Shown piece by piece: positions 51,906 to 61,023 of a DNA stretch of 64,000 nucleotides; the first letter of the stretch is position 1, and each line of letters starts with the position of its first letter. A program made the translations under genes and the position numbers. The notes below the pieces were generated by a model. The model did no database searches and was not told the origin of the DNA. It was given only the letters and a program-made list of their open reading frames with translations. Where the stretch lies: positions 124,001 to 188,000 of the forward strand of contig NZ_LISX01000003.1 of the NCBI RefSeq assembly GCF_001905465.1, in the 5' to 3' direction. The DNA comes from Kitasatospora sp. CB01950 (GTDB lineage Bacteria > Actinomycetota > Actinomycetes > Streptomycetales > Streptomycetaceae).

Positions 51906-52286
51906 GGCAGGCCCGCCGTCCGGTCCGCCGGTGAAGAGCAGGCCGGCGGGGGAGGCCAGCTGCCACGGGTGGACGGGCCCGCCGGGGCCCGGGTCGGGGG
52001 CGACGGCAAGGGTGTGGCCGGTGTCGAAGGCGAGCCGCAGGCCCCCGGCGGGGGTGACGGTCGCGGCGGTGACGGTGGCGTCCGACAGCGCGCCGAGCGC
52101 ACCGGCCGGGGCGACGCCGAGCGCGGGGTAGAAGTGGTCGACCTCCGCGCCCCGCAGCAGCCGGAAGTCGTTGCGGACCGTCAGCCGCAGCCCGCCGTCG
52201 AGGTGCAGCACCAGCCGGTCGCCGCCGCCCAGCCCCAGCACCGCGCACCCGTCCAGGCCCAGCCCGGTCCCCGTCGCTCGTTCCAT
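51900..52286 (-). CDS. DUF6188-like hypothetical protein
   Basis: A 128-residue soluble beta-rich protein. GCAVLGLGGGDRLVLHLDGGLRLTVRNDFRL at the N-terminus and PWQLASPAGLLFTGGPDG at the C-terminus resemble the DUF6188 family, which I assign with moderate confidence. No function is known. It lies upstream of the HAD gene on the same strand with a repeat-filled gap of 127 bases. Confidence 0.7.
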   Translation of the reverse strand: MERATGTGLGLDGCAVLGLGGGDRLVLHLDGGLRLTVRNDFRLLRGAEVDHFYPALGVAPAGALGALSDATVTAATVTPAGGLRLAFDTGHTLAVAPDPGPGGPVHPWQLASPAGLLFTGGPDGGPAL

Positions 52287-52310
52287 CGGTACTCCCTGCC
52301 CGCGCTCGCC

Positions 52311-52410
52311 GATCCTGTCGCCGGCCTGCCGTCGATCCTGTCGCCGACCTGCTGTCGCTCGTGTCGCCGACCTGTCCTCGGCCTGCCGCCACTCCTGCCG
52401 CTGATCCTGC
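52311..52410. repeat. 23-bp tandem repeat after double-Nudix stop
   Basis: Four 23-bp units starting GATCCTGTCGCCGGCCTG begin at 52311, 52334, 52357 and 52380, the last two decayed. The array starts 18 bases beyond the stop of the Nudix gene that is read towards it. Confidence 0.75.
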
Positions 52411-52427
52411 CCGCAACGGGGCCCCGG

Positions 52428-53531
52428 CTACCCGCGCGACCCGCCGGGGCCGGCGACCGGCGGCGAACCGGACTGCGGCACGCCGTTCACCAGCTCGGCC
52501 GGCCCCGCGCCGGGCGGCAGCGCGCGGACGGCCAGACAGGCGGCCAGCCGTCCGGCGCCAGCCGGGGGCAGCAGCCGCCGAGCCTCCTCGGGCTCGAACA
52601 AGCCCCACTCGGAGAGCTCCTCCTCCTGCAGCCGGACCGTCGCCAGCAGCTCGGACGTCACCGTCCCGCCGTCGAACACCAGGACGGTGCGCGCGAGTTG
52701 ACCGTCCACACCGGGCATCCAGTCGATCGCCAGCAGCCGGCCCGGCTCGCAGTCCCAGTCGAGCTCCTCCCGCGTCTCGCGCCGCGCGGCCTCCCGCGGC
52801 AGCTCGCGGTCCGCCTCGATCGACCCGCCCGGCAGCACCCACGGCGACTCGCCGTTCCACGGCGCCAACCGCACCAGCAGCACCCGGCCGCGCCCGTCCG
52901 TGAACAGCGTCCGCGCCTTCGCCCGGATCCGCGGACGGCTCGCGAGGTACGTCTCCCGGTCCATCGGCGGCGGCGGCGCGACCCGGTCACCGCCCGGCGG
53001 CAGCAGGTCGGCGATCCCGGCCGGGCCGGTGTACGCGGGGGCCGGCCAGGGCCGCAGGTGCCGGGCCGTGTGGCCGACCGGCAGACCGTCAGCGAGCTCC
53101 AGCGGCGCGGCCGACCGCGGCGCCAGCACACAGGACCCGACCCGCCGCGACAGCAGCGGCGGCAGCGCCGACAGCAGCTGATCGGGCGTCAGGTACACCA
53201 GTGCGTCCAGCTCCTCCGTCTCCAGCCGGATCGCCGCCCGCTGCTCCGCCGTCAGCGGATCGGCCCAGTACAGGAACGCCGCGATGGGCGGCCGGTGGCG
53301 GTCGCGGGACCAGTCCAGGCAGGCGAGTTCGCGCAGCACCGGGGTGATGCCCAACTCCTCCTGGATCTCCCGGACGGCCGTGTACCGGGGTGACGGGTCG
53401 GACGCGTCCCAGCCGCCGCCCAGCACCTCGATCGGGTGCTTCGTCAGGTACGACACCCGCGCCACCAGCACCCGGCCCTGATCGTCGGGGAACAGCACCC
53501 CCGCCGCCGCCAGCAGTTCACGCCCCGCCAT
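52428..53531 (-). CDS. Double-Nudix hydrolase
   Basis: A 367-residue protein with two Nudix domains. The first (about 5-130) has a Nudix box GGGWDASDP...TAVREIQEELGIT; the second (about 195-330) has PGGSIEADRELPREAARRETREELDWD with the full GX5EX7REUXEE pattern. Each hydrolyses a nucleoside diphosphate linked to another group. A linker of about 60 residues holds a Pro-rich stretch. Tandem Nudix proteins occur in streptomycetes but substrates are unassigned. Confidence 0.85.
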   Translation of the reverse strand: MAGRELLAAAGVLFPDDQGRVLVARVSYLTKHPIEVLGGGWDASDPSPRYTAVREIQEELGITPVLRELACLDWSRDRHRPPIAAFLYWADPLTAEQRAAIRLETEELDALVYLTPDQLLSALPPLLSRRVGSCVLAPRSAAPLELADGLPVGHTARHLRPWPAPAYTGPAGIADLLPPGGDRVAPPPPMDRETYLASRPRIRAKARTLFTDGRGRVLLVRLAPWNGESPWVLPGGSIEADRELPREAARRETREELDWDCEPGRLLAIDWMPGVDGQLARTVLVFDGGTVTSELLATVRLQEEELSEWGLFEPEEARRLLPPAGAGRLAACLAVRALPPGAGPAELVNGVPQSGSPPVAGPGGSRG

Positions 53532-53602
53532 CGCCAACCCCCTCGCCCGGTCCGCCCCGTCCCTCCCCAGCATGCCTTGGCGCCGGGCGCGGCAACCGTC
53601 AC

Positions 53603-53650
53603 GGCGACGAGCCTGTGACAACCCGTCGGGTCGGTCACAGACTCGTCGCC
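53603..53650. terminator. Long hairpin between Nudix and YegP-like genes
   Basis: GGCGACGAG plus CTGTGAC pairs with GTCACAG plus CTCGTCGCC, with one mismatch, and the loop itself contains ACCC-GTC-GGGT. It sits downstream of the YegP-like gene and should terminate it. Confidence 0.75.
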
Positions 53651-53678
53651 GCGGCCCCGTGCGGGGGGCCGGTGTGCC

Positions 53679-53855
53679 TCAGGCCTCCTGGAGCTGCGCG
53701 TACGGTGCGAGCTTCCGGATCGACTCGATGCTCTTCAGGCACTGCTCGCGGGACTCCTCCGGTTCTCCGGTCACCACGATCGCGCCGTTGGCCGCCTTCA
53801 GGCGGAAGCGGTGACTGCCCATCTCGTCCATGTACAGCTCGAACTTGCCAGCCAT
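53679..53855 (-). CDS. YegP-like (DUF1508) small protein
   Basis: A 58-residue single-domain DUF1508 protein (FELYMDEMGSHRFRLKAANGAIVVTGEPEESREQCLKSIESIR). The fold is a small alpha/beta unit usually found as a tandem pair in YegP; here only one copy is present, which is also common. Its role is unknown. A strong hairpin follows the gene. Confidence 0.87.
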   Translation of the reverse strand: MAGKFELYMDEMGSHRFRLKAANGAIVVTGEPEESREQCLKSIESIRKLAPYAQLQEA

Positions 53856-54002
53856 GCCAGTGAAACCTCTCGCTCGATCAGGCCCCCGCAACCGCACCGT
53901 AGAGTCAAATCCCTTGTGCGGCATGTCAGATGACCCATCCGAGTGGAGCGACTGGGCGGGCGGAGTGGTGGGCCGCCACCGACCGCGGGCCGTGAACGGT
54001 CC

Positions 54003-54374
54003 TCAGAAGAAGTTGAAGCGGACGGCGTTGGGGAGGACCGAGCCCCAGGACATGCCGGTATTCGGGGGGAGCGTGTCCAGGGCCGGTCCGCTGCAGTCGG
54101 TGTTCTCGTAGACGCTCGCCGAGGTGTTCGTCTCGTTGTCCGCGCCGGTCACGGGGAGGCCGAAGCTGATGCACTCGCCGCTCGGCGGGTCGACCAGGGT
54201 GTGGTCGACCCCGTCGATGTCGGTGTAGGTGAAGTCGCCGGTGGCGGCGTACGCCACGGTGGAGGAGCCGGTCGCCAGCACGAATGCGGCACAGGTGACC
54301 GAAACGAGGTGGGCTGCGTTCCGGAGGCGGGGCGTGAGCCGTCGCGCCGTTCTGAGGAGGGTCATGGCCGCCAT
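54003..54374 (-). CDS. Small secreted protein
   Basis: A 123-residue exported protein. The basic N-terminus and hydrophobic core (LVSVTCAAFVLATGSSTVAYA) form a signal peptide cleaved near residue 42. The mature part (TGDFTYTDIDGVDHTLVDPP) has two cysteines (SGECISF and ENTDCSG) that could pair. I recognise no family. Two ATGs three codons apart are possible; the first is used because AGGG lies six bases upstream. Confidence 0.65.
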   Translation of the reverse strand: MAAMTLLRTARRLTPRLRNAAHLVSVTCAAFVLATGSSTVAYAATGDFTYTDIDGVDHTLVDPPSGECISFGLPVTGADNETNTSASVYENTDCSGPALDTLPPNTGMSWGSVLPNAVRFNFF

Positions 54375-54719
54375 GCTCGGCCCTGCCCGGGGGAATCTGA
54401 CGCATTGGCCGCCGTTTTCACCCGATAGGCCCGCCTGCCGACGCGGCATCCCGCCCCCGCCCGGGCACCCGCCCCGCCAGGCGTCCAGCAGACCGCGCCC
54501 GCCGCCCCGCCGTGCCCGCCGCCCCGGCGGCACCGGCCGCATAGCGCCGACCGCGAACGATTTCGAGTCTGCAACGGCCGTCGGACAGTCCTGCGGCCGA
54601 CCGTTCGGCGGCCTACGCTGGACGTCAACTGGCTTGTCCTGCAATGCGATTGGCCGACCGATCCGGCGGCAGCCCGGCACGCCCGGGCCCCGGGACAGGT
54701 CGGCTCTGGGGGTTGGTCG
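54375..54719. other. Intergenic region before protease operon
   Basis: The 345 bases between the divergent secreted-protein gene and the 54720 operon hold no supportable gene. A Pro/Arg-like GC-rich stretch dominates 54440-54540. The promoter of the three-gene operon must lie in the last 180 bases, but I cannot place its boxes. Confidence 0.35.
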
Positions 54720-55127
54720 ATGCTGGGATGGTGGGAGGCCGCGGCCTGCGGCGCCGGGGGCGGGCTGATCGCCGAGGCGGTCGTGGCCTACGGCCGGCTG
54801 AAGGACTGGCAGCAGGCACGGCATGCGGCGCGGGTCACGGCGGCACCGCTTCCCCGGCTGGCCGTATTCGTCGATCCGCTCGCGGACTCGCTCGCGGCGC
54901 TCCTGCGGGTGCTCCTGGGCGGCGCGGCCGGATGGCTGCTGCACGTCCAGATCACCGGCGTGTACGCCGCCGTGGCCGTCGGGGCCTCGGCTCCGGCGCT
55001 GCTCGCCCAGGTCGGGCGGGCGGCCACGCCCGCCGAGGCGCTGCGCGGGCCGGGCACCGGCGAGTCGGACGCGCCATCGCCGAACGACGCCGAAGCCGCC
55101 CGGCCGCGCACCGGGGAGGCGCAATGA
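54720..55127 (+). CDS. Small membrane protein, module paralogue 2
   Basis: A 135-residue protein paralogous to that at 12762-13184. A first hydrophobic helix (EAAACGAGGGLIAEAVVAYGRL) is followed by a basic stretch (WQQARHAARV) and a second membrane segment (GGAAGWLLHVQITGVYAAVAVGASAPALLAQVG). The acidic tail is Pro/Ala-rich. It is coupled to the next gene by an ATGA overlap and opens the operon with the Lon-WD40 protein. It may anchor or assemble that complex. Confidence 0.75.
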   Translation: MLGWWEAAACGAGGGLIAEAVVAYGRLKDWQQARHAARVTAAPLPRLAVFVDPLADSLAALLRVLLGGAAGWLLHVQITGVYAAVAVGASAPALLAQVGRAATPAEALRGPGTGESDAPSPNDAEAARPRTGEAQ

Positions 55128-55879
55128 CCACCGGCTCGGTGCTCGCACGGTCCTGGCGGTCCTTCACCGGCCGCCCGCTGTCGTACGTCCCGCCGCCGCC
55201 TTCGGGACACGGCCGGGACGGCCACTCCCTGGGCCGGCGGGTCTGGGCCTCGTTCACCGGGGCGCAGCTGCGGCCCGCGCGCGGCCGAACCGCGACCCCG
55301 ACCCCGACCCCGACCCCCGTCGTCCTCCCGCAGCCGCTCCCGCTCCCGCAGCGCGCGGCGGCGGACCGGCCGCGGGCCGTCGCGGTCGCGCCGGGATGGT
55401 TCGCGCTGCCCCGGCTCCCGCAGGCCGGCGGCCTGGCTGCCGCCGGAGGTGACTCGGTGCTGATCGAGGCCTCGTCCCCGGACGGCAGCGCCAGGTTCCT
55501 GGTCCGCGGGCCCGGCGCCACCGGCCCCGACCACCGGTTGGAGCTGATCGTGGACACCGCCGGGGCCGACCGGCCGCTGATGACGGCGGTCGGCTACACC
55601 GGGCCGGACGGCATCGGGCGCCTGCTGCTGGTCCCGGTGGTGCGGGGGCGGTTCGGGCCGCCCGCCTCGTACGTCCGGCTCCCGGGCTTCGGCGCCGGGT
55701 CGAGCTTGACGGCCTCGGACGCCGGTCCGGTCGGCCCCGCGAGCTCCTGGAGCCCGGAACAGGTCGCCGGGTCCGTCCGGGCCGCCCTCAACGAGGCGAC
55801 CCGCGAGGCCTGGCGGCAGGTCGGGGCGCTGCTCGCGGACGACGACCTGCGCGCCGTCATCGACCGGGAACTCGGGTGA
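55124..55879 (+). CDS. SFTG-motif protein, module partner 2
   Basis: A 251-residue protein. Two copies of a WxSFTG motif (SWRSFTGRPL, residues about 10-19; VWASFTGAQL, about 41-50) open it, followed by a TPTPTP-rich linker. The second half (about 85-250) is a soluble alpha/beta domain (DHRLELIVDTAGADRPLMTAVGY; LLLVPVVRGRFGPPASYVRLPG) ending in helices. Unlike its counterpart at 13181 it has no membrane segment. GGGGAGG before the ATG is strong, and it overlaps both neighbours by four bases. Confidence 0.7.
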   Translation: MTTGSVLARSWRSFTGRPLSYVPPPPSGHGRDGHSLGRRVWASFTGAQLRPARGRTATPTPTPTPVVLPQPLPLPQRAAADRPRAVAVAPGWFALPRLPQAGGLAAAGGDSVLIEASSPDGSARFLVRGPGATGPDHRLELIVDTAGADRPLMTAVGYTGPDGIGRLLLVPVVRGRFGPPASYVRLPGFGAGSSLTASDAGPVGPASSWSPEQVAGSVRAALNEATREAWRQVGALLADDDLRAVIDRELG

Positions 55880-58800
55880 CCGAGAAGCGGGCCCAGGCCC
55901 GGCCGCGCGCAGCCCGGCCCGCGCTGGAGAGCCTGCTGAGCGGTCCGGCCGGCCCGCAGGCCGCGGTCCGGCAGGCGCTGCTGGGCGATCCGCCGCTGTG
56001 GTGGAGCTGCTGCAGCGAGGCGGTGCGCTCGGACCCGGGGTGGCTGTACGGCCCGCGCTGCGCGGAGTTGCGCGACTGGCTGAACGCGACGGCCCCGGAC
56101 CCGGGCGCGGCGTCCGTCGGCTCGGTCGACCACCCGCTGCTGCTGGCCCGGACGCTGGCCGCGCCCGCGGACCGGATCGCGGAGCACGACCCGGCGCTGC
56201 TGGAACTGACCGCGGACTGGGACCGCAGCGGCCTGCTCTGCGCGGACTCCGCGCCGGTGCCGGCGTACCCCTCCGGCAGCGGGCTGAACGCGCTCACCCC
56301 ACGGCTGGCCGGCACGCTGAGCGCCGCGCTGGAGCGGATCGGGCAGCTGCGGGCGGCCGCCGGGCCGGGCCGGCCGAGCCCGGCGGCCGAGAGTCTGGTC
56401 GCGATCGCCGCGCTGATGCTGGCGGGGGTCGAACCGCGAGGCCGGCGGGCCGTCCGGGTGGCGGTGGTGTTCGCCCGGTCGGCGGGGGCGGACGGGCCGA
56501 CCGCCGGGCCGGAGGGCGTGACCGGTGTGCTGGAACTCCGTGAATTCCCCGCCGGGCCACCGGGGTTGTACCCCGATCCGCGGACGATGGTCGGCGTGCG
56601 CAGCCCCAACGGCGACTTCGCCACCGCGCTGGGCCACGCCTGGCGGCTGGCCGGGGAGCGGCGCGAGCGGCGGTGCGTGCTGTGGCGCATCGTCCTGTCC
56701 GACGGCCAGGCCGCCCCGGCCCGGCTCGAAGGCCCCTCGCTCGGCCTGGCCTTCGCGCTGGGCCTGCGCGAGCTGCTGCGCCGCTCGCCGACCGGACGGC
56801 CCGGCCCGACCGGGCTGCGCGGGTTCGCCCGCGGGCTGCGGCCCCGGACGGCGGTCACCGGCGCGCTCGACGGCACCGAATACCTCGTCAGGATCGGCGA
56901 TCTGGACGCCAAACTGCTGGCCGCGCGCCGCGACGGGCTGCGCCTGGTGGTGCCCGAGGCGAACCGGCTCGACGTCGCCAAGGCGCCCGAACCCGGCGAC
57001 GTCAGGTTCGCCCGGACCCTGCGGCAGGCCGACCGGTACGCGCGCAGGTACCGCACCGGTCGCCTCGCGGTCGCGCTGGCGCTGGTCGCCGTCAGCGCCA
57101 CCGGTGCGGGGGCGGCCCTCCAGGAGCACCGCGACACCGTCCGCGAACGCGCCCGGGCCATGTCGCGGGGGCTGGCCGCGCAGGCGGCCCTGCTCGACCA
57201 GCCCCAGCCGAACATCGCCAAACAGGAGCGGATCGCGGCGTTCCGCACCGCACCGACGCCCGAGGCCTTCGACGCCCTGGCCAGCGGATTCCGCGTGCCC
57301 GGGACGATCGCCGTGCCCGGCGTCCTGCACGTGGCCGTCACCGACATCCTGATCGCCGTCGTCGCCGACGGCCGGGCCGAGCTGTGGAGCCGCTCCGAGC
57401 ACCGGTTCACGGCGACGCTGCCGACCGTGGGCGTGACGGCCATGACGTTCCGCCCGGACGGGGACGCGCTGGCCGTGGGGACCAGCGCCGGCGGCCTGGA
57501 GGTCTGGGACGTCGCCGACCCGGGCCACCCCGTGCGCACCCGCACGCTGCCGGGCGCGGCCCAGCCGATCGAGGCCACCGCCTTCAGCCCCGACGGCCGA
57601 CTGCTCGCCGCCGGCGGGGACGACCACACCGTCCGACTGTGGGACCCGGAACCGAACGGAGCCACCACCCCACTGGCGGCCTTCGACGGCGGGACCTCCA
57701 CGGTGACCGGACTGGCCGTCAGCCCGGACGGGCGGCAACTGGCCGGGTCGAACGCCGACGGGTCGACCGGCCTGTGGGACATCACGCACCCGGCCGCCCC
57801 CACCCTCGCCGCCGGCATCCCGGGCAGCGAGCAGATGCGCGCCGTCGCCTTCGCCCCGTCGGGTCACTTGCTGGCCGCGACCGGCATCGACCAGAAGGTG
57901 CACCTGTGGGGGACCCGCGATCCGGCCCACCCGGAGACGATCGCCACGGTCGACGTCCCCGACCGGATGGCCGGCGTCGCGTTCTCGCCGGACGGGCACT
58001 TCCTGGCCGCGAGCTCCCTCAGGGGCCTCACGCCGATCCGGCTCTGGGACCTCACCGACCCGCAGCAGCCGTTCGCGCTCCCGACGCCGCTCGACGGCAG
58101 CGCCAGCACCGAGGTGGCCTTCAGCCCCGACGGCAGCACGCTCGTCGCCCTGGACAAGAGCGCCATCGGCAACTCGCGCGCCCTGGAGGACAAGGTGAAG
58201 CTGTGGAGCGCGGCGGACCTGCGGCGCCCGGCCGCGCTCGCGACCCTGCCCGACCTGCCGGACGCCGACTCCGTGGCGCTGTCCCCCGACGGCTCGACCA
58301 TGGCCACGGCGGGCGTCGACGACGTGCGCCTGTGGGACGTCGGCGACCGGGAGCGCCCGCACGTCGTGTGGGAACGCAAAGGAGACGGTGAGGTCTACCG
58401 CGTCGCCCTGGCCGGCCGCACCCTCGCGATCGGCGGGGAGAAGGCGGTCACGCTGCTGGACGTGACCGATCCGAAGCATCCGGTGGAGGCGGGCTCGGTC
58501 GGCCTGTCCGGCGTGGGCGCCTTCCCCGAGGCCATCGAGGTCGCGTTCAGCCCCGACGGGCGGACGATCGTGGCGCGGGCCGGCGATCGGGCCCTCGTCC
58601 AGCTGATCGACGCCTCGAACATCTCACGGCCCGAACTCCTCGCCACCCTCCGCGGGGACGGCGCCCTCGGTGGGCATGCGACCCTCAGCGCCGACGGGGC
58701 ACTGCTGGCGGTCGGCAACCTCCCCGACAACCAGAGCGCGACCCTCCTGGGCCCCGCGAAGCCGGGTCTCTGGGACGTCCGCGACCCGGCCGACCCGAAG

Positions 58801-59334
58801 CCGCTCACCGGCATCGCCGACCGGATCGGCATCGTGACGGCCGTCCAGTTCGCCCCGAAGGGTTCGGTGCTGGCCGCGGGCGGGCCGGACGGGAGCGTCG
58901 CGTTCTGGCGCATCGCACCGGACGGCCGGGCGACGCGGCTCGCCTCCCTGCCCGGCGGCGGAGCCGAATTGCTGACGCTGAACTACAGCGCGGACGGCGC
59001 CTTCCTGATCGGCCTCGACACCGTCGGCGCCGCCCGGATGTGGGACGTGCGCGATCCGGGCAACCCCACGCCGCTCGGGCACTACGACCAGCCGGACCAG
59101 GCCGGCCTCGCCTACGGAAACGCCTTCGCCGCGGTCGGCCCGGACCGCGGACCGGGCGTCGGCCGACTGATCGTCACCGCTGCGGACCTCGGCGAGACCT
59201 ACCTGTGGACCAGCGACCCCGAGGCGGTCGTCGCACGGCTGTGCCGGACCATCGGCGACACGGCGACGACCCAGGAGTGGAACCAGTACGTCCCCGGCGT
59301 CGCGCACACCGACCTGTGCCGGAACAAGGGCTGA
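55876..59334 (+). CDS. Lon-like protease, membrane segment and WD40 propellers
   Basis: A 1152-residue protein. Residues about 190-370 form a divergent Lon (S16) protease domain: EGPSLGLAFALGLREL carries Ser288 and TAVTGALDGTEYLVRIGDLDAKLLAARRDG carries Lys346, followed by VVPEANRLDV, all in the order and wording of Lon. There is no AAA+ domain. A membrane segment lies at about 397-415. Residues about 480-1115 contain some 14 WD40-like blades (VAFSPDG...LWD), enough for two propellers. The C-terminus ends with W-x-QYVPG...C. GTG overlaps the previous stop, so the three genes are coupled. Confidence 0.85.
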   Translation: MTEKRAQARPRAARPALESLLSGPAGPQAAVRQALLGDPPLWWSCCSEAVRSDPGWLYGPRCAELRDWLNATAPDPGAASVGSVDHPLLLARTLAAPADRIAEHDPALLELTADWDRSGLLCADSAPVPAYPSGSGLNALTPRLAGTLSAALERIGQLRAAAGPGRPSPAAESLVAIAALMLAGVEPRGRRAVRVAVVFARSAGADGPTAGPEGVTGVLELREFPAGPPGLYPDPRTMVGVRSPNGDFATALGHAWRLAGERRERRCVLWRIVLSDGQAAPARLEGPSLGLAFALGLRELLRRSPTGRPGPTGLRGFARGLRPRTAVTGALDGTEYLVRIGDLDAKLLAARRDGLRLVVPEANRLDVAKAPEPGDVRFARTLRQADRYARRYRTGRLAVALALVAVSATGAGAALQEHRDTVRERARAMSRGLAAQAALLDQPQPNIAKQERIAAFRTAPTPEAFDALASGFRVPGTIAVPGVLHVAVTDILIAVVADGRAELWSRSEHRFTATLPTVGVTAMTFRPDGDALAVGTSAGGLEVWDVADPGHPVRTRTLPGAAQPIEATAFSPDGRLLAAGGDDHTVRLWDPEPNGATTPLAAFDGGTSTVTGLAVSPDGRQLAGSNADGSTGLWDITHPAAPTLAAGIPGSEQMRAVAFAPSGHLLAATGIDQKVHLWGTRDPAHPETIATVDVPDRMAGVAFSPDGHFLAASSLRGLTPIRLWDLTDPQQPFALPTPLDGSASTEVAFSPDGSTLVALDKSAIGNSRALEDKVKLWSAADLRRPAALATLPDLPDADSVALSPDGSTMATAGVDDVRLWDVGDRERPHVVWERKGDGEVYRVALAGRTLAIGGEKAVTLLDVTDPKHPVEAGSVGLSGVGAFPEAIEVAFSPDGRTIVARAGDRALVQLIDASNISRPELLATLRGDGALGGHATLSADGALLAVGNLPDNQSATLLGPAKPGLWDVRDPADPKPLTGIADRIGIVTAVQFAPKGSVLAAGGPDGSVAFWRIAPDGRATRLASLPGGGAELLTLNYSADGAFLIGLDTVGAARMWDVRDPGNPTPLGHYDQPDQAGLAYGNAFAAVGPDRGPGVGRLIVTAADLGETYLWTSDPEAVVARLCRTIGDTATTQEWNQYVPGVAHTDLCRNKG

Positions 59335-59378
59335 GCGCGCCGGCCGGCGGTGCGCACCGAGTCGTCCTGGAGGCGAGC

Positions 59379-59861
59379 ATGAACACCCACCGGGCCGCGG
59401 TGCTCATGGCTGCGGCGATGCTGGCCGTCGGTGCGGCCGGCTGCGACTCCGCGCCCCCGGCGCCGCACTCCGCAACGGAGCCGGACCCTTCGAGCTCCGC
59501 GTCCGCCGGTCCGGCCGACTTCACCCTGTTCACCGGGGACTGGGGCGGCCACGGCAACCAGATGACGGTCAGCGCCGACGGGTCGTTCACGATGATGATG
59601 CGCACCTACAAGAACTGCGACCAGGACCCCGAGCCGTGCGACACCTGGGTCGGCTCCGAGATCCGGCTCGGGGCACGGGCGAGCGGCAGGATCGACACCG
59701 TCTCCGGCACCGTCGCCAAGGGCGTGATCACCACCACCACCGACGGCCCGCTGCTGCCCGCCGGCCCGGTGACCTTCGTCTACGACTCGGCCAACAATGC
59801 GATCAACGCCCTGCGCATCAACTGGTGCGGACCCAAGGCCCCGGTCGGGGTCTGCGTCTGA
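59379..59861 (+). CDS. Small lipoprotein
   Basis: A 160-residue lipoprotein. The lipobox AVGAAGC places the lipidated Cys at residue 22; a Ser/Pro linker follows. The mature domain (FTLFTGDWGGHGNQMTVSADGSFTMMMRTYKNC) is beta-rich with four cysteines (KNCDQ, PCDTW, WCGP, GVCV) that may form two bridges. GGAGG five bases before the ATG fits. It begins 44 bases after the Lon-WD40 gene and may belong to the same operon. Confidence 0.8.
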   Translation: MNTHRAAVLMAAAMLAVGAAGCDSAPPAPHSATEPDPSSSASAGPADFTLFTGDWGGHGNQMTVSADGSFTMMMRTYKNCDQDPEPCDTWVGSEIRLGARASGRIDTVSGTVAKGVITTTTDGPLLPAGPVTFVYDSANNAINALRINWCGPKAPVGVCV

Positions 59862-59924
59862 CGACGGCGACGCCGGTGCGGATGCGGGTGCGGGTGCGTC
59901 AACTCCTTGGTGGCGAAGGCGGGT

Positions 59925-60878
59925 TCAGGCAGGCCGTTCGCGGACCACCTCGGTGGGCGGGCGGTCGGTGCGGACGCCCTGGTAGCGGGGTGCGCGCAGG
60001 CGGCCGTCGCGGGTCCACTCGGTGAAGCCGACCTGGACGACGAGTTCGGGCCGCACCCAGTGCGAGGTGCGCGTCGGCACGTCCTCGGCCGGGTCGAACG
60101 GGCTGGTGGGGGAGGAGAGTTGAACGAGGGCGGCGTGCAGGGCGTGCAGGGTGCGGGTGTCGAAGCCGGTGCCGACCTTGCCCGCGTAGCGCAGCCGGCC
60201 GTGCTCGTGGTAGCCGATCAGAAGCGCGCCGAACGCCTCCCGGCTGCCCGCCGGGTCGGTCCAGCCGCCGACCACGAACTCCTGCCCGGTCTCGCACTTG
60301 AGCTTCAGCCAGTCACTCGAACGGCCGGACACGTACCGGCCGGCGGAGCGCTTGGCGATCAGGCCCTCCCATCCGTGCGCGCACGCCTCCGCGAGCGGGA
60401 CGGGGACGTCCGGCTCGGCGAGGGTGTGCTCCGACAGGCGCAGCGGAAGCCCGAACTCGACCGCCTCGGAGAGGAGTTGCTTGCGGTCGAGCAGCGGCAG
60501 TGCGGTGGTGTCGTGCCCCTGCAGGGCCAGCAGGTCGAACAGCACGTACTCCACCGCGACGCCGCTGGCCAGCGCCCGGACCGGATCGTGCAGCCCCATC
60601 CGCTGCTGGAGCCGGGCGAAACTGGTCCGGCCGCCCTCGAAGGCGACGATCTCGCCGTCCACCGCGAAACGCGGCACCGACTGTGCGGCGAGGGCCTCCA
60701 GCAGCTCCGGGTAAGCGCTTTCCAGGTGCTGCCCGGTGCGCGAACGCAAGGTCACCCGCTCGCCGTCCCGCACCGCCAGCGCCCGGACGCCGTCCCACTT
60801 CCGCTCCAGCACCCACCCCTCGTCGAACACCCGCCGGGCGCTCGACACCGCCAACATCACGCCGCCACCGCTGCTCAT
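59925..60878 (-). CDS. ATP-dependent DNA ligase
   Basis: A 317-residue ligase of the LigC/LigD-catalytic type. The adenylated Lys27 is in LERKWDGVRAL (motif I); FAVDGEIVAF (motif III), FDLLAL, GWEGLIAKRSAGRYVSGR (motif IV) and WLKLKC (motif V) follow, then an OB-fold (VVGGWTDPAGSREAFGALLIGY). There is no polymerase or phosphoesterase domain, so it is a stand-alone ligase, possibly for end joining or repair. GAAGGG precedes the ATG. Confidence 0.92.
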   Translation of the reverse strand: MSSGGGVMLAVSSARRVFDEGWVLERKWDGVRALAVRDGERVTLRSRTGQHLESAYPELLEALAAQSVPRFAVDGEIVAFEGGRTSFARLQQRMGLHDPVRALASGVAVEYVLFDLLALQGHDTTALPLLDRKQLLSEAVEFGLPLRLSEHTLAEPDVPVPLAEACAHGWEGLIAKRSAGRYVSGRSSDWLKLKCETGQEFVVGGWTDPAGSREAFGALLIGYHEHGRLRYAGKVGTGFDTRTLHALHAALVQLSSPTSPFDPAEDVPTRTSHWVRPELVVQVGFTEWTRDGRLRAPRYQGVRTDRPPTEVVRERPA

Positions 60879-61023
60879 TCCGTCAGCCCTTCCCGCCCCG
60901 CACCACCCACCAACCCGCCCCTCACCCGGCCGGCGGCGCAACCCGTTCCGGGACGGACCGCTCCAGGACGGTCCGGTGGACGGGTGCCGGCGCTGCGGGC
61001 CGGTTGTGACAGTCGGGATGCCG

